The notes below the pieces were generated by a model, which was not told the DNA's origin, searched no databases, and was given only the letters and a program-made list of their open reading frames with translations. The position numbers and the translations under genes are program-made. Below are positions 11,569-21,218 of a DNA stretch of 64,000 nt, piece after piece. How positions within the stretch are numbered: position 1 is the first letter of the stretch; every line of letters begins with the position of its first letter. This DNA is from Tessaracoccus massiliensis (GTDB lineage Bacteria; Actinomycetota; Actinomycetes; Propionibacteriales; Propionibacteriaceae), in contig NZ_LN623542.1 in assembly GCF_000826065.2 (NCBI RefSeq), positions 590,715 through 654,714 of the forward strand. The letters run 5' to 3'.

Positions 11569-11972
11569 TGCTCTTTCTCCTGTTCATTGATTGACAGGGC
11601 AACTGGCTCTCACCTCAGAGGGCGGACTTCACGGTTCCTGAGCCTGCCGCAACGACGAAGGAGTTGGGCAGGTCGAAGGACCGGTGAGCAGGATGAGAGA
11701 GTCAGTTACCCCGGCAGTTTCAGCGCTGGTACGCGAAACTGGGCTGAAAATCGGCGCGCGGGCAGCCTGGCGTGGTCGCGGGTTCGCGACGTAGCTCAGC
11801 AGCCATGGTTCCGACTCTCTCTCGTTGCCCGGGCATCCGGGCGGGGTGCCAGCGGCGGCACCGGCTTTAAGGATCGCACCAATTCCGCCAGCGAGCAACC
11901 ACTATGGGCCAGCCATGCCAACAGCACCTCTCTGGTGGCCGGCATCCAACGGCTTCATACAGCCCGCGTCAC
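11569..11972. other. Gene-free spacer upstream of rtcB
   Basis: I see no convincing gene here. It contains a degenerate copy of repeat family B (about 11636-11690, starting GGTTCCTGAGCC) and otherwise unstructured GC-rich sequence. The rtcB promoter must lie here, but no clear -35/-10 pair is visible. Confidence 0.4.
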
Positions 11973-12497
11973 TCAGCCGTAGGTGTCGCGCGGACCGCGA
12001 CCCTGCACGGAGCGCATGCCCTTCTTCCAACTGGGGGGCTTCGGGCCGCGGAACTCCACCCGCAACACGGTCTGCTCCCCCAGGGCCGCGTTGAGCTTGG
12101 CCACCAGTTGCGAGGCGGTGTAGCGCATCGCGGAAGCCCACGCCGTCGAGTCACAGTCGACGACGAGCAGCCCGGCGTCGTAGTGGACGGGCTTGGAGTG
12201 CTCGGCGTTCGACTCCCCCACCAGTTCCGGCCAGCGCCGCAACACCGTCGACAGGTTGATGCGCTGCTTCCAGCCGCGTTGGCGCACGACCTCGCCCAAG
12301 ACGTCGCCGACCAGCTTCGGGTCGCGCTCGTCGGGGTGGGCGCCGCTGCGCTGCTGCTCGAACACGCGCCGCGAGCGGCGGGGGGTGCGCGGTGGGGCCG
12401 GTTCGGGCAGCACCACGCCGTACTCAGAGGCCTCGACGGTGGCGCGGGCGATCTCCGACGCCAGCTCGAGCCCCGTGGGATCGTGCGGCTCGGACAT
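11973..12497 (-). CDS. DUF721 (DciA-like) protein
   Basis: 174 residues. The C-terminal half carries the DUF721 pattern (WPELVGESNAEHSKPV, LLVVDCDSTAWA, QLVAKLNAALG). In actinobacteria this gene normally sits between recF and gyrB, and members related to DciA help load the replicative helicase. A basic linker (TPRRSRRVF) separates a short N-terminus from the domain. Here a serine hydrolase gene separates it from recF. The role in helicase loading is inferred from the family, not shown here. Confidence 0.85.
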   Translation of the reverse strand: MSEPHDPTGLELASEIARATVEASEYGVVLPEPAPPRTPRRSRRVFEQQRSGAHPDERDPKLVGDVLGEVVRQRGWKQRINLSTVLRRWPELVGESNAEHSKPVHYDAGLLVVDCDSTAWASAMRYTASQLVAKLNAALGEQTVLRVEFRGPKPPSWKKGMRSVQGRGPRDTYG

Positions 12498-12578
12498 GTC
12501 CCCAGCCTAGTGCGCCCCTCCCTGGCGCGCGGCCCTGCAGGGCCAGGGGGAAGGGGGCTGGTCGTCGGTGGGCGCGAC

Positions 12579-14009
12579 TCAGCCCGCGGCGAGAGTGTTC
12601 TCCGCGAAGCTGGCCAACCAACTCTGCTGCGGGATCTGCTCCGGCGACTCCCCCACGGTCTGCAGCACCAGCACCCGGATCTTCTCCGGGCCCTCGACGT
12701 AGAACGACAGGCCGAGCGCGCCCGGCGTCGAGCCGCCCTTGAAGCCGACGTACGACGCGCCCTCCGCCTGGATGCCGGGGTACTCGCCCATGATCGCGCG
12801 CACCGGGGCGCCCGCCTCCGTGCTGAGGCGGCTCTGCAGGTCGACGTGGGCGCGGCACAGGTCTTCGGCCGTGGCGTACCAGTCGACGCCCTCATCCCAG
12901 AACGGGTCAGCCATGCTGGCCTCCTCGTAGCTGAGGTCCCACGCCGGCAGGTCCTCGAGGATGGCGCGCTGGGCGGCGGTCACCTCGGGTGAGGCGTCGT
13001 CGTAGCCCTTCGAGGCCTCGGCCCACTGGGCGCGCAGGCCCTCGTCGGCGGCGATCTGGAACGCCTCCCGCGTGGTGAGGAACGGCTTGTTGAGCTCCGG
13101 CGCGTGGTGCTTCATGGTGGTCAGTTCGGCCTCGACGGCCTCGCGACCGAGGGCGTCGATCAGCAGGTCGGTGGCCGTGTTGTCGCTGTTGGCGATCATC
13201 CGCGTCGCGGCGTCCTGCACGGTGACCTTCGTGCCGGCCGGCTGGTTGCGCAGATCGCCGGTGGGCAGCGACTTGAGCTCCTCGGTGAGCGTCAACTCCT
13301 GGTCCCAGGCGAGGTCGCCCGCGTCGATGGCGGTGACCACGGCGCCGAGGACGTACAGCTTGAACATCGACGCGATGGGCCGCACCACGTCGGCGCCGCG
13401 GCTCTCGACGGGGGTGCATTCGGGCACGTCCGCGCCGCGGGTGACGTCCGCCAGCAGGAACGACGACGTGGGCGCCTCCGCCAGCAGCGCCTGGGAGGCC
13501 TCCGCCGGGGTCGCGAACTCGGGGGCCTTCTCGTTGGGCACGAACATCAGCCCGTCGATCCTGCCCTCCTTGACCGCCAGCATCATCATCACCGGCGTGC
13601 CGTCGGATTCCAGCTCCGCGGTGCCCTGCGTCTCTGTGCCGTTCCAGCTCACCAGCGTGAACGGCCCCTCCCCGCGCAACTGGTCGAACACCTGGGAGAC
13701 CTGATCGGCCGGCACCTGGCTGAGGAATTCCTCGCCGAACCGCTCCTCGGCCTCCTCCGCGCTGGGGCCGGAGTCTGCGGCGAGGGTGTCGAGCACCCAG
13801 CGGGCAGCCTCCCCGACGGGGGTGTCGGGGATCTCCGCGGACGTCGGCTCCGCGGTGGGTGCTGGATCGGCGGGCTCCGTCGTCGCCTGCGTGGGTGCTG
13901 CGGACGGGGCCGTGGTCTCCGGCGCCGGCGACTGCGTCGCTCCCGTACCTGAACAGGCGCTCACGGCCAGAGCGATGGTTGCGGCAAGGGCGATGCGGAA
14001 TCGAGACAT
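12579..14009 (-). CDS. Class-A-like serine hydrolase lipoprotein (LpqF type)
   Basis: 476 residues from the ATG at 14009, chosen because it begins a clean lipoprotein signal (lipobox VSAC). A Thr/Pro/Ala linker follows. Then comes an N-terminal domain like that of ORF12/LpqF proteins (about 55-180), and a beta-lactamase-fold domain with SMFK (about residue 212), SDN (about 275) and KGG (about 421), the three active-site motifs of penicillin-recognising serine enzymes. It is probably anchored outside the membrane. Whether it is a lactamase, an esterase or a catalytically modest LpqF-like protein cannot be told from sequence. It interrupts the recF-DUF721 neighbourhood. Confidence 0.85.
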   Translation of the reverse strand: MSRFRIALAATIALAVSACSGTGATQSPAPETTAPSAAPTQATTEPADPAPTAEPTSAEIPDTPVGEAARWVLDTLAADSGPSAEEAEERFGEEFLSQVPADQVSQVFDQLRGEGPFTLVSWNGTETQGTAELESDGTPVMMMLAVKEGRIDGLMFVPNEKAPEFATPAEASQALLAEAPTSSFLLADVTRGADVPECTPVESRGADVVRPIASMFKLYVLGAVVTAIDAGDLAWDQELTLTEELKSLPTGDLRNQPAGTKVTVQDAATRMIANSDNTATDLLIDALGREAVEAELTTMKHHAPELNKPFLTTREAFQIAADEGLRAQWAEASKGYDDASPEVTAAQRAILEDLPAWDLSYEEASMADPFWDEGVDWYATAEDLCRAHVDLQSRLSTEAGAPVRAIMGEYPGIQAEGASYVGFKGGSTPGALGLSFYVEGPEKIRVLVLQTVGESPEQIPQQSWLASFAENTLAAG

Positions 14010-14028
14010 GCCCTCATGAATACCATGC

Positions 14029-14088
14029 GGTCCCTGAGTGCCCCGCGACGAAGGAGCCGGGCAGAACGAAGGGCGACGCTCAGGGACC
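14029..14088. repeat. REP-like family B copy
   Basis: The perfect 10-bp ends GGTCCCTGAG and CTCAGGGACC bracket a GC-rich core containing CGACGAAGG. The right arm overlaps the 3' end of recF (stop at 14080). Confidence 0.75.
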
Positions 14089-15228
14089 AACTTCAACGGT
14101 GCCGGAGTCGACGCGGAAGCGACGCTCGGCGGGGAAGTCCGGCACGTCGGCACCCACGGCGGCGGTGATCAGCACCTGTTCGGCGTCGGCGATCGCCGCG
14201 CCGACGCGTTCCCGGCGCGAGACGTCCAGCTCGGCGAACACGTCGTCGAGCACCAGGACGGGCTCGGTGCCGTCGTCGCGCACCAGCGTGAAGCCGCCCA
14301 GCCGAAGCGCCAGCGCCAGCGACCACGACTCCCCGTGCGACGCGTACCCCTTCGCAGGCAGCGCGCCGATGGACAACTCGACGTCGTCGCGCTGAGGGCC
14401 GATCAGCGTCACGCCCCGGTACAACTCCTCGCCGCGCAGCCGCTCCATCGCCTCCAGCAGGCGACGCTGGAGCTCAGCGCGCACATCGGCGGCCTCGGCG
14501 ACCCCGGTGAGTTCCAGCCCACTCTTGTACACCGCGTTGATCTGATTGTTCTTCGGCGCGATCGTCTCGTAGGCCCGCTGCGCGTGCGGCAGCACGTCGG
14601 CCAGCGTGTCGAGGCGGGCGTGCAACAACTCGGCGCCCAGCGCAGCGAGCTGCTCGTTCCACACCGCGAGGGTGACCTCCTCGTCGCCGCCCTGCGGGGT
14701 CTGCGAGCGCCCGGACATCGACTTCAGCAAGGCGTTGCGCTGACGCAGCACCTTGTCGAAATCCTGCTTCACCCCTGCCATGCGCGGCCAGCGCGTCACG
14801 ACGAGGGAATCGAGCCACGAGCGACGGTCCGACGGGTCGCCGCGCACGATGGCGATGTCGAGGGGCGAGAACACGACGGTACGCAGGGCCCCCACCAGAT
14901 CCCGCGGCCGCGGCAGCGGCGCTCGGTTCAGGCGGGCGACGTTCGACTTGCCCGGGATCACCTCGAGGTCGAGCCAGATCAGCCGGTCGTCGTCACGCGA
15001 GGCCTGCACCTTCGCCCGGATGATCGCCGACGTGGCGCCCGCCCGGATGAGCGGCGCCGTCGTCGAGACGCGGTGCGAGGACATGGTGGAGAGGTACTCG
15101 ATGGCCTCCACCAGGTTGGTCTTGCCCTGGCCGTTGGAACCGACGAACACGGTGACGCCGGAGGTCAGCTCGAGGTGTGCCTCGTGGTAGTTCCGGAAGT
15201 CTGTCAGCGTGAGCTCGGTGACGAACAC
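14080..15228 (-). CDS. recF: DNA replication and repair protein RecF
   Basis: 382 residues, normal for RecF. It is an SMC-like ATPase that loads RecA at gaps. Seen: N-terminal LTLTDFRNY, Walker A GSNGQGKTN (about 32-40), a coiled middle region, the signature near ALALRLGGF, and Walker B PVLVLDDVFAELD (about 320). The start is GTG at 15228, one base from the dnaN stop, so translation is likely coupled to dnaN. Its last codons run into a palindromic repeat. Confidence 0.97.
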   Translation of the reverse strand: MFVTELTLTDFRNYHEAHLELTSGVTVFVGSNGQGKTNLVEAIEYLSTMSSHRVSTTAPLIRAGATSAIIRAKVQASRDDDRLIWLDLEVIPGKSNVARLNRAPLPRPRDLVGALRTVVFSPLDIAIVRGDPSDRRSWLDSLVVTRWPRMAGVKQDFDKVLRQRNALLKSMSGRSQTPQGGDEEVTLAVWNEQLAALGAELLHARLDTLADVLPHAQRAYETIAPKNNQINAVYKSGLELTGVAEAADVRAELQRRLLEAMERLRGEELYRGVTLIGPQRDDVELSIGALPAKGYASHGESWSLALALRLGGFTLVRDDGTEPVLVLDDVFAELDVSRRERVGAAIADAEQVLITAAVGADVPDFPAERRFRVDSGTVEVGP

Positions 15229-15229
15229 G

Positions 15230-16390
15230 TCAGCTGGGCAGGCGCATCAGCATGATCACGTGGCGGTAATCGGCGCTGGGATCCGCGTCCATGCTGGACA
15301 GGCCCATGATGAGGCAGGGCTTGCCGGGCAGCGTGAACGAGAAGTGCGCGAACGGGGCATCCAGCGCGGTCAGCGCGTCGAGCAGGTAGTGCGGGTTGAA
15401 GCCCGCATCCGTGATGGACTGCTCGTCGCCGACGACCTCCACCTGCGCGTCGATGGCCTCGACGGCCTGCGCCTGGTCACCCGTGGCGGCCTCGAGCGTG
15501 ATGTGGTCGTCCTGGATGCGCATGCGCAGCGGGGTGTTGCGCTCGGCCACCAGGGCCACGCGCTTGACGGCGGACAGCAGGGCGCCGGTGTCGACGCGGA
15601 CGCTGACGGTGGCCTGCACGTCCATCAGGTGACGCACCTTGGGGAACGCCTGGCTGAGCAGGCGGGTGGTGGCCTCGCGCTTGCCCTTGGTGCCCTCGCC
15701 GACGAAGCCCGCCAGGCCCTCGCCCTCGGCCTCCGTGGTGGACAGTGAGATGGTGACGGTCTCGCCGGCGGTCATGGACTTGGCCGTGTCCGCCAGCACC
15801 TTGCCGGGCACCAGCACGTTGCCCTCGAGGCCCGGGCTGGCCGGGTTCCAGGTGAGCTCCTTGAGCGCCATGCGGTAGCGGTCCGTGGCGAGCAGGGACA
15901 GGTTCTCGCCGTCGATCTCCATCTTGACGCCGGTGAAGACGTTGAGCAGTTCGTCGCGGCCGGCGGCGACGAACACCTGGCCCACGGCCTTCTCGAAGAC
16001 CGACGCGTCGACGGTGCCGGTCTGCGACGGCATGTCCGGCAGCGTGGGGTACTCGTCGACGGGCAGCGTCTGCAGCGTGAAGCGCGCGGAGCCGCAGGTG
16101 AGTTCCACCTTGGAGTGGTCGGCGTTGAGTTCGACGGGCTTGTTGGGCAGCGAACGCGCGATGTCGGAGAGCAGTCGGCCGGAGACGAGTACCTGGCCCT
16201 CGTCGGTGACCTGCGCGGGGAGGGTGACCTTGGCTGACGTGGTGGAGTCGAAGCTGCTCAGCGTCACGCCGTCGGCCTCCGCCTCCAGCAACATGCCCGC
16301 CAGGATGGGAGCGGTGGGGCGGTTGGGGAGGCTGCGGGCCACCCACGCCACGGCGTCGGCAAGCGCCTCGGGTTCAACTCGAATCTTCAC
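15230..16390 (-). CDS. dnaN: DNA polymerase III beta sliding clamp
   Basis: 386 residues forming the three-fold repeated clamp. Seen: N-terminal KIRVEPEALADAVAWVARSL, central ATDRYRMALKELTWN (the classic clamp motif TDRYRLA), and a C-terminal NPHYLLDAL with the terminal MLMRLP that closes the protein-binding cleft. Start GTG at 16390 with AGG upstream. In most actinobacteria dnaN follows dnaA directly; here about 8.8 kb lies between them. Confidence 0.97.
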   Translation of the reverse strand: MKIRVEPEALADAVAWVARSLPNRPTAPILAGMLLEAEADGVTLSSFDSTTSAKVTLPAQVTDEGQVLVSGRLLSDIARSLPNKPVELNADHSKVELTCGSARFTLQTLPVDEYPTLPDMPSQTGTVDASVFEKAVGQVFVAAGRDELLNVFTGVKMEIDGENLSLLATDRYRMALKELTWNPASPGLEGNVLVPGKVLADTAKSMTAGETVTISLSTTEAEGEGLAGFVGEGTKGKREATTRLLSQAFPKVRHLMDVQATVSVRVDTGALLSAVKRVALVAERNTPLRMRIQDDHITLEAATGDQAQAVEAIDAQVEVVGDEQSITDAGFNPHYLLDALTALDAPFAHFSFTLPGKPCLIMGLSSMDADPSADYRHVIMLMRLPS

Positions 16391-16567
16391 GTCTCACACC
16401 TTTGTTGTTTGCTATAAAGCTCGTCGCCAGCATCATACCCACCTGCCGCTGCTTGAGCCGACTACCCGCGAGGAACGAGCGACGCAGTCGAGTCGAAAAC
16501 CGGGTGGGATGACATGCAGGCGGAACGAACGCTCAGGGTTTCGACACTGCTCGTAGAACTCGCATGC

Positions 16568-19135
16568 TCAACCGACGTCCGCGATGGACTCGAGCACCGC
16601 CAGGCGCGATGCCCGGCGGGCCGGCGCGATCGCCGCCAACACGCCCACGACGGCGGCGACAACCACGAAGATCAGCAACTGCGCCCACGGGATCACCAGG
16701 GTGTCGATGCCCTGGCCGCCCAGCAGCGTCACCAACGCGGCGCCGAACACAACGCCCAGGATCACACCCAGCACGGCGCCCAGCACGGCGACGATCACTG
16801 CCTCCAACGTCACCATCCGCCGCACCTGCGCCCGCGTCATGCCGACGGCGCGCAGCAGCCCCACCTCGCGGGTGCGCTCCATCACGGACAGGCCCAGCGT
16901 GTTGACGATGCCCAGCACCGAGATCACGATCGCCAGGGCCAGCAGCGCGTAGAGCGTGGCGAAGATCTGGTCGAACTGCGCCACCCTGTCCTCGATGAAC
17001 TCGTGCACATCCGAGACGACGACGGTGGGCGCCTGCGCCGCGGCCTCCTCCAACCCGGCCTTGACCCGGGCCGGATCCGCGCCGTCCTCTGCGAAGATCA
17101 CCAACTGCTGCACCATCGACGCGTCGGCCACCGCCGCGAAGGTGGGGGGCGTGACCACGATGTCGCCGATGGGCATGGCCGCGCCCTCATCGTGCAGGCC
17201 GGTGACCAGCACGGGCACGGTGCCCAGCGGTCCCACCAGGTCGATCACCTGACCCAGAGTGAAGCCGTGCTCGTTGGCGTAATCGGCCGACAGCACCACG
17301 GGGGCCTCTCCCCCGTCCTCGTTCATCGCGCCGACCAGCACGTTGAGGCTGGTGCCGCGCTCAAGCGCCTCGCGGGTCATGCCGAACAGCACGCTGGGCT
17401 CGTCGACGCCCTGGATCTGCGCCGAGCCGCGGTACCCCTCGTAAACGGTGGCCACGCCGTCGACCCCGCGTGCCGCCTCGGCGATCTTCGCGTCGAAGGG
17501 CTGGTACGAGACGGGCACGATGACGAAGTCGCCGCGCTGATCCTGCGTGAGCTGGTTGCGCAGCGAGGTGGTGGTGCTGGCCGCCAGGATCGCGACGGTG
17601 GTCACCAGCGCCAGTCCGATCATCAGCGTGGCGGCGGTGGCGGCGGTGCGGCGCGGTTGGCGCACGGAGTTGAGTTGCGCGAGTTTGCCCACCTCGCCGA
17701 ACAGGCCGCGGAACAGTTTCCCGAACACCCAGATGACCGGCGCCCCCACCAGCGCGGCGGCGAGCACCATGCCGATCAGCAGCGCAGTGGCCCCGGCGCC
17801 GAGCCAGATGAGCGGCTGCGGCACATCGAGCCACACGGCGATCACGATGGCGGCCACGCCCAGCTCGATGAGCGCGATGCCCAGGAGGGGCAGACCGGAC
17901 AGCTTCTCAGGGTTCGACTGGGCGGCGCTGGCCATGGCCTCGACGGGCCGGGTGGCCGACGCGCGGCGCGCCGGCAGGTATGCAGCGATCAGCGTGATGA
18001 TCACGCCAATGGCGTACGAGGCGACGACGGCCTGCCAGGTGATCGACGGCGTGACGTCGCCGATGTCGATGCCGAGGCCGCGCAGCAACCCGAGGATCCC
18101 CCAGGCCAAGCCGTAGCCCACGGCCAGGCCGAGGGTGGCGCCCACGAGCCCGACGAACAGCGCCTCCATCAGCACCGCGGTGCGCACCTGGCGGCGGGTG
18201 GCGCCGATGGCACGGAACAGCGCCAGTTCGCGGGCGCGTTGGGCCACCAGGATCGAGAAGGTGTTGAGGATCAGCAGTGCGGCGACGAGCAGCGCGATGC
18301 CGGCGAAGACCAGGAGGAAGATGTTGACGAAGCCCAACCCGACGTTGAGTTGCTCCTCGATCTCGGAGCTGAGCTCGTCGCCGGTCTCCGCCACGAAGCC
18401 GTCGGGCAGCACCTCGGCCACCGCTGTGGAAACCGCCGCCGGATCCGCCTCGGGAGCGGTCTGCACCCACAGCGCGTACGCGCCGGGTTGGCCCTCCTGG
18501 GCGATGAGTTGGATCTCGGGGAGGGTGAAGAACAGGTAGCTGGCGCCCGCCGTCGACCCCGCGCCGTAGGTGCCGGTGCCCACCAGCGTGTAGGAACGGA
18601 TGCCGTCCCGGGGGGTGGAGACCTCGACGGTGTCACCGATGCTGAAGCCGCCTCGGGTGACGGTGGCGGGGTCGATGACCACTTCGTCGTCGGCGGTGGG
18701 CGCGCGGCCGTCGATGATCCGGGCGCCGGCCACGCCGTCGGCGGAGGTGGCGTCGTGCCAGTTCATGCCGAGGCCGGGCGCGCCGGGGAACGTGAGCACA
18801 CTGCCGTCGGCGTCGAGGGCGTAGACCTGCGTGTTGGAGACCATGGGCTCCACCCGCGCGACGCCGTTGATGGCTTCAACGGCGGCCACGTTTTCGTCGG
18901 TGAGGAGCTGCGGCGGCACTCCGGGGTTGTTCTCGAACCCGGAGATGCCGGTGGTCTCCTGGGAGACGTTGACGTCCGCGAGCGCTCCGCCCACGAGCGA
19001 CTCGAAGCCCGACGACAGCAGGGTGGTGAACATCAGCGACCCGGCCACGAACGCGACGCCGAGCACGATCGACAGCGCGCTCATGATCAGGCGCAGCTTG
19101 CGCGCCCACACGGATTTGAGGGTGGCCCGCAGCAT
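16568..19135 (-). CDS. ABC transporter permease, duplicated FtsX/MacB type
   Basis: 855 residues from the ATG at 19135, which gives MLRATLKSVWARKLR, a standard MacB-type start. Order: one N-terminal helix, a MacB periplasmic-core domain (about 45-240), a FtsX domain with three helices (about 260-400), two helices near 425-470, then a second periplasmic domain and a C-terminal FtsX domain (about 730-850). This ten-helix duplicated layout is that of large lipid- or peptide-exporting permeases. The start lies one base before the stop of the ATPase gene. The 3' end overlaps a degenerate REP-like repeat. Confidence 0.9.
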   Translation of the reverse strand: MLRATLKSVWARKLRLIMSALSIVLGVAFVAGSLMFTTLLSSGFESLVGGALADVNVSQETTGISGFENNPGVPPQLLTDENVAAVEAINGVARVEPMVSNTQVYALDADGSVLTFPGAPGLGMNWHDATSADGVAGARIIDGRAPTADDEVVIDPATVTRGGFSIGDTVEVSTPRDGIRSYTLVGTGTYGAGSTAGASYLFFTLPEIQLIAQEGQPGAYALWVQTAPEADPAAVSTAVAEVLPDGFVAETGDELSSEIEEQLNVGLGFVNIFLLVFAGIALLVAALLILNTFSILVAQRARELALFRAIGATRRQVRTAVLMEALFVGLVGATLGLAVGYGLAWGILGLLRGLGIDIGDVTPSITWQAVVASYAIGVIITLIAAYLPARRASATRPVEAMASAAQSNPEKLSGLPLLGIALIELGVAAIVIAVWLDVPQPLIWLGAGATALLIGMVLAAALVGAPVIWVFGKLFRGLFGEVGKLAQLNSVRQPRRTAATAATLMIGLALVTTVAILAASTTTSLRNQLTQDQRGDFVIVPVSYQPFDAKIAEAARGVDGVATVYEGYRGSAQIQGVDEPSVLFGMTREALERGTSLNVLVGAMNEDGGEAPVVLSADYANEHGFTLGQVIDLVGPLGTVPVLVTGLHDEGAAMPIGDIVVTPPTFAAVADASMVQQLVIFAEDGADPARVKAGLEEAAAQAPTVVVSDVHEFIEDRVAQFDQIFATLYALLALAIVISVLGIVNTLGLSVMERTREVGLLRAVGMTRAQVRRMVTLEAVIVAVLGAVLGVILGVVFGAALVTLLGGQGIDTLVIPWAQLLIFVVVAAVVGVLAAIAPARRASRLAVLESIADVG

Positions 19136-19136
19136 G

Positions 19137-20036
19137 TCAGTCCAGCATCGCGCGGCGGGCGATGGAGCGCTCGGCGGTGGACTCTTCCTCGATCTCGTCG
19201 CCGACGGGCCCGTGTGTGGGGGCCGTGCCGCCGTCGCGGTAGACGACGGGGCCCTGGTGCTCGGCCGTCTCCTCGGGCTCCGGGGCGGGCTCGTCAGCGG
19301 GCAGGTCCTGGCGGGGGTACAGCTTGGCCATGGCGCGCAACAGTTCGTCCTGCGTGGCGTCGCGCATCTCGTGCACGATGCGGCCGTCGGAGAGGAACAC
19401 GGTGCGGTCCGCGTAGCTGGCGGCGTGCGCGTCGTGGGTGACCATGACGACGGTCTGGCCGAACTCGTCGACGGAGCGGCGCAGGAAGCCCAGCACCTCC
19501 GCGGCCGAGGTGGAATCGAGGTTGCCGGTGGGTTCATCGCCGAAGACGATGTCCGGCCGGTTCATCAGCGCCCGCGCGCAGGCGACGCGCTGCTGTTGGC
19601 CGCCGGAGAGCTCCGACGGTTTGTGCGTGAGCCGGTCCCCCAGGCCCAGCACGTCGACGATCCTGCTGAACCACTCGTCGTCGACCTTCTTTCCGGCGAT
19701 GGACAGCGGCAGCGTGATGTTCTCCCGCGCGGTGAGCGTGGGCACCAGATTGAAGGCCTGGAAGATGAAGCCGATTCGGTCGCGGCGCAGCTCCGTGAGC
19801 GGCGTGTCCTTGAGGGGGCCGACGGCGGTCTCACCGATCCAGACCTCCCCTTCGGTGGGCGAATCGAGCGCCGCGAGGAGGTGCATGAGGGTGGACTTAC
19901 CGGAGCCGGAGGGGCCCATGATGGCGGTGAACTCGCCAGCGTGGACCTCGAAATCAACGTGATCGAGGGCCATGACGACGGCCGAACCGGCCCCGTAGAT
20001 CTTGGTGAGGCCCTCGGCCCGCGCTGCGATGCTCAC
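19137..20036 (-). CDS. ABC transporter ATP-binding protein (MacB/LolD type)
   Basis: About 299 residues. Seen: Walker A GPSGSGKST (about 42-50), Q-loop FIFQAFN, signature LSGGQQQR, Walker B DIVFGDEPTGNLDS and the switch VTHD. This is the MacB/LolD subfamily, which pairs with FtsX-like permeases, and the permease follows at once. A C-terminal extension of about 60 Pro/Glu-rich residues lies beyond the ATPase core. The start is uncertain: GTG codons at 20060, 20045, 20042 and 20036 are in frame. I prefer 20036 because it gives the family-like N-terminus SIAARAEGLTK. Confidence 0.9.
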   Translation of the reverse strand: MSIAARAEGLTKIYGAGSAVVMALDHVDFEVHAGEFTAIMGPSGSGKSTLMHLLAALDSPTEGEVWIGETAVGPLKDTPLTELRRDRIGFIFQAFNLVPTLTARENITLPLSIAGKKVDDEWFSRIVDVLGLGDRLTHKPSELSGGQQQRVACARALMNRPDIVFGDEPTGNLDSTSAAEVLGFLRRSVDEFGQTVVMVTHDAHAASYADRTVFLSDGRIVHEMRDATQDELLRAMAKLYPRQDLPADEPAPEPEETAEHQGPVVYRDGGTAPTHGPVGDEIEEESTAERSIARRAMLD

Positions 20037-20101
20037 GGGCACCACGGTACCCGGTAACACGCGTCACGCTGCCGTCGCAGCCCGAATTCCACGTGAGGAC
20101 T

Positions 20102-20153
20102 CCGCGTGTCGTTCGCTGGCTCGCAAGCTCGCTGGCGAACGCTCAGGGGCCGG
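20102..20153. repeat. REP-like family B fragment
   Basis: Contains CGTTCGCTGGCTCGC and CGAACGCTCAGGGGCC, matching the ends of family B copies elsewhere. It lies in the gap between the ABC ATPase start and the stop of the next minus-strand gene. Confidence 0.55.
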
Positions 20154-21218
20154 TCAGGGGGCGTACGTGTGGTCGCCCAGTTCCTTGATCAACCCCATGA
20201 TCTGCTCGGAGGTCTCATCCCCGGTGAGCACAACGTCGGACCACATCTCCCAACCGGCGGTGTCGTAGGCGACCTGGGCGCGCTCCCCCTCAGTCTCAAA
20301 CCTCGCCCACGTGTGCGGGTCGAGGATCACCCTCGCGTACCAGCGACGCTTCGCGTACAGCGCAAGATCCGCCGTCACGTAGGGTTCGCCGCGCAGCCAC
20401 ACCACGTCGAAGTGGTCGTCGCGGGCGTCGAAGTGGTTCTCCACCCGCCAACGCCAGTGGCCACCCACGAAATCCGACGACGCCACCGGGCGCCCTTTCT
20501 CCCCCTCCAGCGTCACGACGGCCCAGGGCGGCAGCGCGCCCGGCTGGGTCGCCAGCCCGGAGGCACCCAGATCCGCGACGACATGGGTGCGCTCGCCGTC
20601 GCGCCGCACCGCCGTCGCAAAGTCCGCCACGACACCGGGATCAGCCAACGCCGGAGCCTCACCGTGGTGATCGACCACCAGCACGCGCAATCCCCCCTCA
20701 TCTCGGCGCGACGGCGCGGGCTGCGGGCGGTCAGGCACATGGATCAACGGGGTGGCAGGCAGCTCCGCGAAGGGCTCCTTCCACCGGCGCGACAGATCCG
20801 CCAGGGCCTCAGTGCGCGGCGCGAACAGGCCGTCGTTGGAGAGCATGCAGGCGGCAGCGGTGGGGGTGTGCAGCGGCGGGGCGCCGTCGATCCAGATCCC
20901 GAACGGCCAACCCCGCGACGCGGCTGTCCACAGCGCAAGCTCGGCGGCCCACTCGTCGGGCGCGACGATCAGCATGGGCTGGTGGATGTGCTTCTGCAGC
21001 CAGTTGAGCAGGTTGTCCCAGCCGCCGGCGGTGGCGGGGGTGAGCGAGCCGTCGTCGATGCTGAACGGCAGCGGAGGAAGAGCCAGGGTCTGGGAGCGGT
21101 CGAGGCCGGCGAAGCGGAGGAGCTGCTCGTCGCGCAGCAGCACCTTCCAGCCGCGGGCCTGGGCGGCGGCCATGGCGATGGGGTCGTCCGAGATCAGGAC
21201 CGGTGTGCGGTAGGTCAT
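20154..21218 (-). CDS. Hypothetical protein in glycosyltransferase cluster
   Basis: 354 residues from the ATG at 21218, whose first bases overlap the stop of the upstream glycosyltransferase (ATGA). I do not recognise a family. It has no signal peptide or membrane helix. The sequence is Trp-rich, and segments such as PMLIVAPDEW, VLVVDHHG and WSDVVLTGDETSEQIMGLI resemble the nucleotide-binding half of a glycosyltransferase fold, but no catalytic motif is secure. Overlap and order tie it to the GT4 gene and the coiled-coil gene, so it probably acts in the same glycan step. Confidence 0.6.
   Translation of the reverse strand: MTYRTPVLISDDPIAMAAAQARGWKVLLRDEQLLRFAGLDRSQTLALPPLPFSIDDGSLTPATAGGWDNLLNWLQKHIHQPMLIVAPDEWAAELALWTAASRGWPFGIWIDGAPPLHTPTAAACMLSNDGLFAPRTEALADLSRRWKEPFAELPATPLIHVPDRPQPAPSRRDEGGLRVLVVDHHGEAPALADPGVVADFATAVRRDGERTHVVADLGASGLATQPGALPPWAVVTLEGEKGRPVASSDFVGGHWRWRVENHFDARDDHFDVVWLRGEPYVTADLALYAKRRWYARVILDPHTWARFETEGERAQVAYDTAGWEMWSDVVLTGDETSEQIMGLIKELGDHTYAP

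Noticed and set aside
16514-19441. A 975-codon plus-strand open frame opposite the ABC permease
   Set aside because: His/Gln/Arg-rich shadow of a gene with clear FtsX motifs on the other strand.
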